A stretch of 64,000 nucleotides of DNA from Amphiura filiformis (Eukaryota > Echinodermata > Ophiuroidea > Amphilepidida > Amphiuridae): positions 682,001 to 746,000 of the forward strand of contig NC_092637.1 in the NCBI RefSeq assembly GCF_039555335.1. Direction: 5' to 3'. Position numbers and translations under genes: made by a program. The notes beneath the pieces are model-generated. The model worked only from the letters and a program-made list of their open reading frames with translations. It searched no databases and had not been told where the DNA came from. Numbering within the stretch: position 1 is the first letter of the stretch; every line of letters starts with the position of its first letter. Below, piece by piece: positions 40,334 through 51,115 of this stretch.

Positions 40334-40675
40334 ATTGATAATTATTACAAAGAGGCAGCAGATGTTTCATCATTTACTCTTTGATTACAAGTGCCCAAAT
40401 TAACCTTAATTATTGTCCTAAATTATTAGGATCAAAACGGAATTATAAAAGTGTTAAGTTCTAATAAATATGCAAAACTTGAACAAAAATCATTTCCTCT
40501 CATCAAATGGGATGTTACTTTTGAAAAATGCACTCCCCACTGTTGAAGATTTTGAAATTCAATCCAAATTAAACAGCTTAAATTGTCATAGATCCCATTT
40601 TCATCCATAAAAAGCGAAAAAGGGTATGGAAGAATAACTAATCTTATTATTATTTAATTTGCATTAATGTTATTA

Positions 40676-41346
40676 GATATAGCTACGTCATCAATACCAC
40701 TATCCACAGTAGATGGCTACTTCGTCAATACCAATACATCGATACCAATATCAGCAGTAGATAGCTACTTCATCAATACCAATATCATCAGTAGATAGCT
40801 ACTTCATCAATACCAATATCAGCAGTAGATAGCTACTTCATCAATACCAATATCAGCAGTAGATAGCTACTTCATCAATACCAATATCGGCAGTAGATAG
40901 CTACTTCATCAATACCTATATCAGCAGTGGATAGCTACTTCATCGATACAAATATCAGGAATTGATAACTACTTCATCAATACCAATATCAGCAGTAGAT
41001 AGCTACTTCATCAATATCAGCAGTAGATAGCTACTTCATCAATACCAATATCAGCAGTATATAGCTACTTCATCAATATCTATATCAGCAGTGGATAGCT
41101 ACTTCATCGATACAAATATCAGCAATAGATAACTACTTCATTAATACCAATATCAGCAGTAGATAGCTACTTCATCAATACCAATATCATAGCTACTTCA
41201 TCAACACCAATATCAGCAGTAGATAGCTACTTCATCAATACAAATATCAGTAGCAGATAGCTACTTCATTAATACCAATATCAGCAGTAGATAACTACTT
41301 CATCAATGCCAATATCAGCTGCAGATAGCTACTTCATCGATATAAA
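40676..41346 (-). repeat. 34-bp satellite, block 4 (minus orientation)
   Basis: About 19 units reading CTACTTCATCAATACCAATA then TCAGCAGTAGATAG, all opposite in orientation to blocks 1 and 2. Some units are truncated, for example near 41005 and 41190. Confidence 0.95.
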
Positions 41347-42724
41347 TTGACATATAAATCAATATTAAAAACGGGCAGATATTGTGAAAAATTTGTGCCA
41401 GGTATTAAATGTAGGCTTGGATCCAAGCACCTGTCAAGATTTAAAAAGACAAAACGCCGATTTCCAGGTAAAATCACAAGTGACGCTATTCTGAAAATAG
41501 AATGAACTCAACAAATTGAAGATATTACTTTGAAATATTTAGTCGCTTCGTAAGGTAGGTAGAGCCATTTGAATAGAGCCCATTTTGTACACAAAGTATA
41601 GGGAAATGTATTACTATTGTACCATAAGATGCAATTGGAATTGAGATAGCAATTAGATCTTCTACAGAGGGTGTGTGGATTTTAAATAGAATTGCCCAAT
41701 TAAAAAGAAACTGGTTGGTCATTGTATACAATAATAGCCTGGGACACCGTTTAGGACGACCTTCTTTCCAATAAGGCAAATTGATGAGAATTTTATTCAA
41801 GATTATTTTACATGTAGTATGAAATCAGTGCTAATTAGTCTTCATCTTAAAAATTAAGAAAACGAACAACAGGAAAGGGCGTGCTCTAATTAGGCTATCG
41901 ATGTTAACCTTTTGTATGACACACTTAAGGGTATGATTAAGAAATTTCTACAAAACAAATTTGACATGAGAATCTTCTTGAAATTTGTCAAATGTTCTGT
42001 GCTCTAATTCCCCAATATACATCCAAAGCTATGTATGTATTAGTATGTGCTAAATTTCAGTTTTGATAGGCATTTTAAAAAGAGTATTTTGAGATAGCAT
42101 CCTTTCTTTATGGCATTTTTCAGTAGACTTATAATCAAAGTTTTTGTCCGCTCCTCGCCTTAGATCCAACATGGAAGAAATATCTCTTTCTTGCATGGTT
42201 CCAAAAATGAATAATTTGTCTTGAGTCTATGTAGGCGGAAGGGGGGGGGGCATAAACATTTTCAACCCGAGATAGGGGGAATCGTAAACAAACAAAGTCC
42301 GCGAGAGGGGCTCATGAAAAATTAACTCCGGTCACCGACATATTCATGGCCCTTCTGAAGCAAATGACACCCCCTTGAAAGAAATAACCTATTCCATTTC
42401 TTTCTTAAAATTGAAAGGGTGACTCAAAACAATATGGTATAATGAAGCAGCATCTATGCATATAAAAGAACAGATTTGGCTAATAACTGGATAAAGACCT
42501 AATCATTCTAATTGACATGTCTAATTTATACACATATGTTTAATAAGTTAATCAGAAGATTAAATATTAAATTAGATTGGCCATAAGGGCATTATAATTT
42601 CAATTATATATGATGCATTTAGGCCGGTATCTGTCGCGCAGCAGAATTGTTGATGTCGACCAATAAATATTCCCATAGTTCATTGCGAGATATATCGTTG
42701 GATGAAGCGAGAAGGTCGTCCGTC
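41347..42724. other. No gene recognised
   Basis: A degraded GGGCTATTCC-family relic may lie at 41565-41710 (TAGAGCCCATTTTG to AGAATTGCCC). A G-run is at 42240-42250. No coding evidence. Confidence 0.35.
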
Positions 42725-42898
42725 ACTATGGACCACAATGGCCTCATCCCAATGGCATAGTTCAATAACCTCAATTAAACAATCATAGTAAAATAATTTG
42801 ACCTCAAGTTGGAGTATGAGTTTTTGTACCCAAATTTTCAAAGGTCATTCAATGAATGTACAAATGTATTGGGGTTAAAGAACTGTGTCCTGATAAAT
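42725..42898 (+). repeat. Dispersed repeat B, copy 1
   Basis: About 175 bp matching 56605-56783 in reverse orientation, for example GGCCTCATCCCAATGGCATA, TTCAATAACCTCAATTAAAC and TGTACAAATGTATTGGGG. Non-coding. Confidence 0.8.
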
Positions 42899-43011
42899 GA
42901 ACAATGTTCATTGAACAATGTTCATTGAACATATTGTGGATCCTAGTGCGTGTGTTAATTTTATCGCAATTGAATTTTTGGGTGGATTTTGAAATCGTAA
43001 ATGCGCATCTA

Positions 43012-43990
43012 TATAATAATACTGGTAGTCTATCTGTGACTCTGTCTGTGACTCTGTCTGTGACTCTGTCTGTCTGTCCGCCTATTTTCTCGGAGACTAG
43101 GGGTCGCACGTTCTTCAAACTTGGTGGGTGGGTGCAGCTTGGTATGCGGAAGAACAAGTTTATATTTTTTAAGGTCAAAGGTCAATGACGGGGTCAAGTT
43201 CAATTGAAGTCTAATTTCAAACACTTTAAATGGCCAATCTAGCCATGCCATTGTGTTGACCTTGGACTATCAAACAGTGACCTTTTCATCAGACCTACGG
43301 TTAAGAGGTCATAGGTCAAGAAAGGTAATAATTTCAAATTGCCCCTATGGAGCTCAAACTTGGTGGGTGGGTGGACCTTGGACTAACAAATAAAAGTTTC
43401 CACAGTGACCTTTTCGTCAGACCTACGGTTAAGAGGTCATAGGTCAAGAAAGGTAAAAATTTCAAATTGCCCCTATGGAGCTCAAACTTGGTGAGTGGGT
43501 GGACCTTGGACTAACAAACAAAAGTTTCCACGGTGACCTTTTCTACAGACCTACGATTAAGAGGTCATAGGTCAAAAAGGTAACAATTTCAAATTGCCCC
43601 TATGGAGCTCAAACTTGGTGGGTAGGTGAGTGGACCTTGGACTAACAAACAAAAGTTTCCACGTCGACTTTTTTGTCAGATCTACGGTTGAGAGGTCATA
43701 GGTCAAAAAACATAAAAATTTCAAATTGCTCAGTGAGCTCAAACTTGGTGGGTGGGTGTAACTTTGGCCAAGGAAGTTCAGATTTGTGTTCGTTAGGTCA
43801 TCCATGGTCAAAGGTCAGGTTAAATTTCAAATTGAGAGCGAAAGTCAGGTCAAATTGCAAAAAGCTGCAATTGAGCTCAGCTGTGAGGACAGTGATCCCA
43901 GCCAAAGGACACACCCTGATTTTGAGATCTGCAAAAGCCAATAACCATGACAGCCGAGAACTGCGAAATACGGGTAACCGCCTAGTATTT
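43012..43990. mobile_element. Composite element with internal minisatellite
   Basis: The left boundary AATACTGGTAG is followed by repeated CTGTCTGTGACT. The right boundary is GGGTAACCGCCTAGTATT. Between them are AAACTTGGTGGGTGGGTG phrases and the tandem repeat listed separately. The outer ends are weak inverted repeats (AATACT...AGTATT). The overall form, microsatellite plus minisatellite in a short non-coding element, resembles non-autonomous interspersed elements, but the class is not assigned. Confidence 0.55.
43265..43790. repeat. 128-bp tandem repeat with AGGTCA pairs
   Basis: Four units of about 128 bp, with anchors GTGACCTTTT near 43277, 43405, 43533 and a variant near 43661. Each carries AGACCTACGGTTAAGAGGTC or a close variant, CCCCTATGGAGCTCAAACTT and ACCTTGGACTA. 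Each unit holds AGGTCATAGGTCA, at 43306, 43434, 43562 and 43693. Confidence 0.9.
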
Positions 43991-44586
43991 TAAGATATTT
44001 TGTAAGTATCTTACCCTTTTTTAATTAAATTATTAAAAACTTTTGAAAATATAATCATAAGCCTAAGTAAAGCGAATTAGAACACAAATGGAAAAACACA
44101 AACCCGCCATTTGCTTTGCATTTATTTTTGTTCTATTTTTAAAACGAACGTTACGTTTGAAACACCTTTTCCGTCTTAAAATAGACTATATATGCCATAG
44201 GTGATTTTTGATAAATAAAAATATGTTATTATTAAATCATGATGAACGTAATCAGTTGAACTCGAAATTATAGTGATGTTTATTACATCCAAATAGTAAA
44301 TGGTTATAAACAAATTCATATAATTAGTGACAGTAAAAGTAAAGTATACGCGGGCTTATATTCTTGAATGCAAAATATCTTAATGGCATAATTTATAGTG
44401 GCTCATTTCAATACTGAACAATTCTGATTTTAGAATCGCGAAAGCCCGAGGAAAACTCGCTTGGGGAGCTAACAAACAGAGGGAGTACGGTGACTGAACA
44501 GATCAGATGTGAAATCAAATGTGCACAAATTGATACAAATCAGATTATGCTTAAATGTAATAGCCAAAGTATGGACAATGGGCATT

Positions 44587-44944
44587 GGGCTATTCCAAAA
44601 ATTTTCCACACACCCCCAAAGGTGACATTGGGATTTCCCACAGCTTTCCCCCTCAATATTGCTTGGGAATTCCAATCATGAACTGTCTAAAGAACATCCC
44701 ATTTCCCGTCCAGATGCACATCGGAATGTAAAAATTGGGGAATTCCGATAACTTTTTGGTGTGAATGCATGTAAATCCCAATTCCCAAATCTCTAAATAT
44801 TTGGCTGGGAAATCCCATCGTTATGATATGGGTGGCTCGAGAAATCGCATATAATTTTGCAAAATCATTCATGGGAAATCCCACATTTTGTTTTAAATTT
44901 AACCTTGTCACCTTTGGGGGGGTGGACAATTTCTGGAATAGCCC
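44587..44944. mobile_element. GGGCTATTCC inverted-repeat element, 358 bp
   Basis: Left GGGCTATTCCAAAAATTTTCC then CCCCCAAAGGTGACA; right (inverted) GGGCTATTCCAGAAATTGTCC then CCCCCCCAAAGGTGACA. The interior contains repeated TTCCCA and GGGAAATCCCA pieces. Frames on both strands are fortuitous. Confidence 0.8.
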
Positions 44945-44999
44945 ATTGTGGACTACGGAGTAGGCCTAGTCTATATAGTCTTACGGCGACGTGATCTTT

Positions 45000-45305
45000 C
45001 GTCGATTTTCATTGTCTAAATCAATTATTATTTAATCTTTTGCAAAAGTTCATTCTTCAAATCATATAAGCTCATATACCGTACTTTGCTTGATTTATTT
45101 TTGTTAATGAGTTATATACGTTTCACAAAAGTGTTGTTGTTTCAGCCCTTATAACTCAAGACTCACAGGACCTACAAAAGTATATCTGTGATATTTGAAT
45201 TCTTCCACACGGTCGCTATGAAATTATCAATGCAATTTTTGCCAAAGCTCACTACCATTCGCAAGATGATGTGAATGACCAAATCGCAACAGTTGCTAAC
45301 CTTAA
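45000..45305 (+). repeat. Dispersed repeat C, copy 1
   Basis: Shares with 47675-48003 the phrases TGCAAAAGTTCATTC, CAAAAGTGTTGTTGTTTCAG, CAGGACCTACAAAAGTATAT and TCACTACCATTCGCAAGATG. Non-coding, function unknown. Confidence 0.8.
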
Positions 45306-45576
45306 AAAAGAACATTCTGTAACACAAAACCAAAGAAATAGGCCATATAATATGTAACAAAAAAGACAGAACATTTAAAACAGTAAAATTCACGTAAAAA
45401 GATCTGTTAAAAAAACACAACATAAAAATTCTGTAAAAAAAAACCTCAAAATGTTGTAAAATGAAAAAAAAAGGTTCTGTAAAAAACAGAACAATAATGA
45501 TGGTAACTTTGCGACCCTTTCCACTTGTCTATTTTAACAGTGTCATAAATATTCACTGCATGCGGTTGCAAAAAAA

Positions 45577-45648
45577 GCCTCCAGTGAGATTCGAACTCAC
45601 GACCCCTGGTTTACAAGACCAGTGCTCTAACCACTGAGCTATGGAGGC
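45577..45648 (-). tRNA. tRNA-Thr (anticodon TGT)
   Basis: A 72-nt cloverleaf on the minus strand. The acceptor stem GCCTCCA pairs with TGGAGGC. The D-arm region is TAGCTCAGTGGTTAGAGC (A-box). The anticodon stem CTGGT/ACCAG encloses the loop CTTGTAA with anticodon TGT. The T-arm is GTGAGTTCGAATCTCAC (B-box). All four stems pair, so the gene looks intact. No intron, and no encoded CCA, as expected in a eukaryote. Just 5' of it on the minus strand, its first bases are tandemly duplicated (45716-45736). Confidence 0.95.
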
Positions 45649-45715
45649 AGTTATGTGCAATAATTTGCATGCAATTGCATTTCTATTATTTTTTTAAATG
45701 TTAAAAAAGAGGTTA

Positions 45716-45736
45716 TAACCACTGAGCTATAGAGGC
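45716..45736 (-). pseudogene. Partial tRNA-Thr duplicate
   Basis: An 88-bp tandem duplication of the tRNA 5' end and its leader copies about 21 nt of the acceptor strand and D-arm (GCCTCTATAGCTCAGTGGTTA on the minus strand). It cannot fold as a tRNA. Both units share GCATGCAATTGCATTTCTAT and the TTTTTTTAAATGTTAAA leader. Confidence 0.85.
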
Positions 45737-45809
45737 AGTTATGTATAGTGCCTTGCATGCAATTGCATTTCTATTATTTTTTTAAATGTTAAAGAAAGAG
45801 GTTACAAGG

Positions 45810-47142
45810 AGATAAAGAGCACAGCAAAGCCCTGATGTTACTCAAGTGGGCCAAAATCATTTAGTTAAAATTGCTTTAATTTCCACAGAGGGTGCGATAA
45901 CTTTTGGAGTCTCGAGGGGTAATAAATCTGAATTTTTATTTGAAACATTTTTTTTCTTTTGTTCTATTTCTCCCGGTATAGATGTTGAACGACCCCTTAA
46001 AAATGAATAAAATCATTGACAGCACATTTGTATTTTATTTGGCCTATTGTCAAAGTGAAGCGCCTCAAGTGCAGAAGTATAGGCCTACGCAGAAATCATT
46101 CCTCTAACCATAATGAATTTAATGAAGTGGCCTTTTATTTTCAAATTATATAGCACCAAACTAATTAGCGTATCAAAATTTGACATTTCCAAATGTTTAA
46201 AAAAAGAGAGTGCGTATCAACTCCCGTGGGAACTACAGTATTAATATGGCTCGATTGGGACAACTACTTTGCCGAAATACCGACGTGGTTCTTCAATCTT
46301 GGAACCTGTATGTCCACAAATGCTTAATAGCCAAACAAAAATCCCGACATGCTGTGATTTACGTTGTGCAGTGTATCTTCTAGTAATTCTTCGGATGCAC
46401 GTCGACGTAGAAGTGTAAACAAACATTTAGGAAACTCACTGCAAGCGGCATAGACAGTTAGAATTCAGTTTGGTGTCACCTAGACACTAATGGTATAGAT
46501 AATAACTTATTGATATCCTTTTAAAGCGTGACCCGGTCAAGCAAATGAAGACAAAGTCGCCAAATTTGTTTTTGAGTTATGAGTTTATTTATCATTCAAA
46601 ATCCTTTTAAAACCAATACTAGTACTCTATAATATTTTATGTCCACAAAGCCGCTCTCCGACTCAAATAGCCAGCCTTTAGCTGGCAAAAAGACGGTACG
46701 ACATCCAATATACTGCAGGGTTTTTTTTTTCTTTGAGAGGGATATTGCCAAACAAAAAACATAAGCGAAAGTAAAAATATGGTATCCGTAATATGTATGT
46801 CAATGTTTTCTTCCAATTCCTGGGGTCGGCAGCAATAGGTATTCGTCTCAGATATGAGCAAGGCGATTGATTGGCATATGTCAAACCAGATAGACATATT
46901 CAATACGTCATGTGCGTTAATTATCTTCCAAAGATTTTTAAAAGAGTTAAATAACATAACTATTAGACCAAGTTCACCACCGTTACGTGGTCAAATTATC
47001 TGTCATTAATTTCTGTCAGCATATCACTCCCAAAACTAGTCAAAAAGTCAGTAATCATGGTAACACAAAAAAAGCTGTCATATCCAGCTTATTTGTTTAT
47101 ACCCTACGGTTTCCATGGAAACCTGAACATATATGATACCAC
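45810..47142. other. No gene recognised
   Basis: AT-rich sequence; minus-strand frames at 46241-46426 and 46637-46957 lack recognisable motifs. Confidence 0.35.
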
Positions 47143-47622
47143 ACTGCAAAAACAAATGTTTATATTTAAACATGATATAGCGTGCATTTAGAACAACACT
47201 TAATAAACACCTAAAATATATTTAGAAAGTGAAGGCAAGAATGTGTTTAGAAACGTTATGTTTAGAATATTGATGTCAGATGTTTAGAAATTGAACACCA
47301 TTTAGCTTCTAAACGTGTTTACAAATTGAAGGCAAAATTGTGTTTAGAAAGGTGTTTGATTTTTAAACACTATTTTTGCAGTGTATAATGTTTACCTTTG
47401 TTGACACTATAAATAAGTTATGTTAACAACATGCTGAATAATTGTTAATAAACATTTGTTTATAAAAGCGATATTATATAATGTGTAAAATAAACAACAT
47501 GTTCATTGACACTAAATAAAAAATAATAACAAAACTGAATCATTGTTAATAAACGCTTGCGTGTTTATTAAGTGTTGCTCTAAATACACACTATCATGTT
47601 TAAATATATTTATTTTTGCAGT
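47143..47622. mobile_element. ACTGCAAAAA inverted-repeat element
   Basis: Left ACTGCAAAAACAAATGTTTA then TATTTAAACATGATA; right (inverted) TACTGCAAAAATAAATATAT then TTAAACATGATA. A second internal end, TTTTTGCAGTGT, at 47375-47386 suggests a nested or composite copy. The interior repeats GTGTTTAGAAA and AACAC. Non-coding. Confidence 0.7.
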
Positions 47623-47674
47623 ACATGACAGTGTTTTAAGGGTACATGACGCAGTGTTGGTCGAAGCAGCAAAA

Positions 47675-48003
47675 AAAATCGATTTTGATTATTTAAATCA
47701 ATATATTATTAAAAAATAACACTTTGATGTTTGCAAAAGTTCATTCTACAAATCATATACTTTTAAAATGCGCTTGATTTATTGTTGTTAAAGAGTTATG
47801 TACATTTTACAAAAGTGTTGTTGTTTCAGCCCTCTTTACAACATAACTCAAGAACCACAGGACCTACAAAAGTATATCTGTGATATTTGAATTCTTCTAC
47901 ACACTCGCTATGAAATGATCAATGCAATATTTGCCAATGCTCACTACCATTCGCAAGATGCTGTGAACTACCAAATCGCAACCGTTTAAAATAGTTGCTA
48001 ACC
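47675..48003 (+). repeat. Dispersed repeat C, copy 2 (cut by TTAA element)
   Basis: Follows copy 1 up to GTTGCTAACC, where the palindromic element starts at TTAA. In copy 1 the same point reads GTTGCTAACCTTAAAAAAG with no element. Confidence 0.8.
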
Positions 48004-48630
48004 TTAAGGGATCTGGAACGAGCGTTTTGAGCGTTTCGACAGTATTTTTTGTGGGACATGAGAGCACATCAGACATATGGATGTTCATTTTTGAAATTCA
48101 CGATATAATACAAATTTTATGACAAATTATTAAAATTTGATATTTTTCACATTTTGATATATAACAGTCCTCGAAGTAAATTTTATAAATCTAATGATAT
48201 ATTCTTAAAGTGAATGTAGCTGGGAGGAAAAGCCGACGATTAATTGAAAATTTTGACCTATTATATTGAAGATATGGATTTTATTCCGAAAAAGACCTAA
48301 TTTTTTTGGTGTTTTGGGGAAAAAATCCATATCTTCAATATGAAAGGTCAAAATTTCCAATTGATCGTCGGCTTTTCATCCCACCTACATACACTTTAAG
48401 TACATATCATCAGATTTATAAAGTTTACTTCGACTACTGTTAAATATAAAAATATCAATGTTTAATCATTTACCATAAAATGTGTATTACATTGCGAATT
48501 TCTAAAAAATCATAATTATTTGATATCAGAAGGACATTCTTCGTATTCAGAATGCAATTCGATATGTCTGATGTACTGTATAAATGTCCCACAATAAATA
48601 CTGTCCAAACGCTTATACCCCATCCCTTAA
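48004..48630. mobile_element. Palindromic TTAA element, copy 3
   Basis: TTAAGGGATCTGGAACGAGC at left, CATCCCTTAA at right. Same palindrome as 15249-15915, with part of the left arm deleted near 48080. Confidence 0.85.
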
Positions 48631-49580
48631 AAGGGACACACAATTTTGAAAAAAAACGTGCATTTTCTTGCAGGGATATACGGTACACATATTCTGCTAT
48701 ATCATAAAGAATTTCAAAAGTTTGTCAATTTGAATTGTAATAATTGGATTAACACAACACATTAATCAAAATGCCACGAAACCTTGACTCTGCTAATCAT
48801 ACGACTTATCTCTAGGCTCCAGTATATGTCCAATTATATGAAACTTGTCTCCAACACATAATTATCTATTGCAATCAAATATAATGGAATAAAATATATT
48901 ATTGTCTTCCAATTGTCCTGAATTGTCAACCAACGGGAAATTAATGATGTGGGTAGGAATGGTGTTCTTGGTTCACTTAATGTTTAATGTCATGGAAAAA
49001 AATAAGTTTGGAAGATTTTGTCAGTGTCATAAAAATAATGGTCTGCTGCATGCAGTGGACCTGCTTTTAATAATACATTGGGGATAATTTGTACATGAAA
49101 GTGGCGGCGTAAAAATCGTGTCTTAAATATTTTATAGCAATAATGTCTTGCAAATCAGTAGCATATATTCAGCCCTTTTTAACGGGCGCACGCCCTGCGT
49201 ATCAAAGAAAAGAGAAGAGAAATTGGAGAAAAAGAAAAGAAAAACGCCTGTGTGCATGTGATTTTGACGAAATTAATCTCATATTTGACCATTTCAGGTT
49301 TTTAAGAAAGCAAATATAGACGCGCTTCGCATAAATTTGTTCAATTTATTAAGCTTCAAAATGTTATATTTAGGCTACACGTTTTATGATCCTATTTTAG
49401 CTCACCAAGAACCCCACCCCGGTTGCAGTGAGACGTAAAGTCTTTTTTTTTTCACGTAAGACCTCTGTAAATTTAAGACTCAATGAAGTCACACCACCAT
49501 GCAAGACACGTCTAAAATGTAAGACATAATCAATTGAAGTCGGTTGTCTTGTGTCTTTTGGCCAGGTATGACTTGTTGTA
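48631..49580. other. No gene recognised
   Basis: No motif supported. Text with AAGACAC and GTAAGAC appears from about 49430 and leads into the half-site cluster. Confidence 0.4.
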
Positions 49581-49679
49581 TGACATGTCCCCAGACATGT
49601 CTCGATTGGACATGTCTATGTCAGCATGATCAGCCAAGACATTATTTTTTTAAAGTTGTCTATTGTTGAAGACATGTCT
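49581..49679. promoter_or_regulatory. Cluster of p53-family half-site matches
   Basis: Matches to RRRCWWGYYY: TGACATGTCC (49581-49590, one mismatch), AGACATGTCT (49593-49602), GGACATGTCT (49608-49617) and AGACATGTCT (49670-49679). The first two are 2 bp apart and the second and third 5 bp apart, spacings allowed for p53-type full sites. The surrounding AAGACATGTC-like text may be a palindromic repeat, so function is inference. Confidence 0.4.
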
Positions 49680-49805
49680 ATTATTGCAAGACACTGTTAA
49701 CAAATAAATACCAAGCTATACTGTATTCACCTGCCTGCTAAGGCAGAGTTGCCGGAATTGTCGCCGGGTAAGAAGCTATAATTTCACGTTTCGCGTCTTG
49801 TCGAT

Positions 49806-49824
49806 GCTATCTACGGTAGATAGC
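49806..49824. repeat. Perfect 19-bp palindrome
   Basis: GCTATCTACGGTAGATAGC: nine bases each side of a central G. Related copies at 36051-36068, 6964-6982 and 53313-53331. Confidence 0.8.
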
Positions 49825-49839
49825 AAATACAAACCGTTT

Positions 49840-50110
49840 ACAGAAAAGGATTGATTGTCGAGTTATATAAAGGGTATAAACCTTGTTTATACATTTATAA
49901 ACCTTGTTTATAAACCTTGTAATATTTTTTTAAACATTTTTGAAAACTAGAAGCAAAACATTTTAACATAATTTTATTAAAGAGTTGACAAAATATTTTG
50001 ACGACATTTTTACAATGTTGTTGCTGTGTTTTTCATATTATTTTTTAAATATATTTTCATGTCCTTATAATAACCCGAAATTTAAATGTTATTTAATACA
50101 ACGTTTTGAA
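49840..50110. mobile_element. Degraded CCCAGCAAACA-family fragment
   Basis: Contains GAGTTATATAAAGGGTATAA, AAACATTTTAACATAAT, TTGACAAAATATTTTG and TAACCCGAAATTTAAATG. These match interior pieces of 24709-25407 in the same order. Termini lost. Confidence 0.6.
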
Positions 50111-51115
50111 TAGAACAAAAAATTTAGAAAATCCCACAGAGAAATTGCCGAAAAAATAGCTTGTGCCCCAGGCCCGGTGCCACGAATCATGCCCCACCCC
50201 AGGATGACTCACGATATTCGCCCTTTTCTCTCTCTATAACCAACACAAACAATTATTAAATGGTGAACATTTCTGTTTAATATAAATAATTAATTTTTCT
50301 AGGTATTGGAAGTATTTTGTTTGAAAGTGTGTTGAACTTCATCATTATTTCGTTTATTTTTTAAAGTCAAAATAAATTGCTGGTCAACATCAATACATAT
50401 TAGTTAGCATTTAGAAAAAAAAACAAGAAACAAACAAATAAGAAAGAATTGAATACAGTTTACTATTAAGATATGTAAGTGTTGACATGCCGTACGGACA
50501 AAATAAGCACACACACCCAAACAAAAAAACATACAAATAAACAAACAAACAGAACAAAATATTTTTAAAGAACCACTGTACTTGGAATACATAACACTAC
50601 ATCATCAGGTCGTGTTTGCATTTTAATGTGGAATGCATTACAAAATTTAAAAAATAATTCCGAAAAATATTTACAAAAGTTTCTTGTTATTGACACTTAG
50701 CTGGTACCGCAAGGCAAGGGTTACAAAAAATAGGAAATTGGCATTTTGTCATTAAAAAAGAATAACTTTGTCCCAAGGTTAAAAACATACAAAAGGAAGA
50801 TAATGTATATTAATATGATAGTAAAAAGTTGGAAACGTGGGGATTCGCTTGGCTAGATCTACATACAACTTGTGCAGGTGATGGCGTTAATTAGGCTTAA
50901 AGACTTGACGGGGAGGGTAAAGGTGGATTCCGATTGCCATTTGTCATTTGTGTAGGCCTTTAATGAGTTCAGATATAGCATACATGGTAGATTACACGAT
51001 GGTAAAATGTGGATAAAGTCGTGAAAAGTCAGTTGTCAGATTTTCATAACTTTGGTGGCTTTAATTTGATGCAAAATGACATCAAAATGGGATAGAAAAT
51101 ATATTAGTTATAGCT
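50111..51115. other. No gene recognised
   Basis: AT-rich sequence; short frames without motifs. Confidence 0.4.

Noticed and set aside
46241..46957. Minus-strand frames as possible transposase remnants
   Set aside because: No family motif could be identified by reading.
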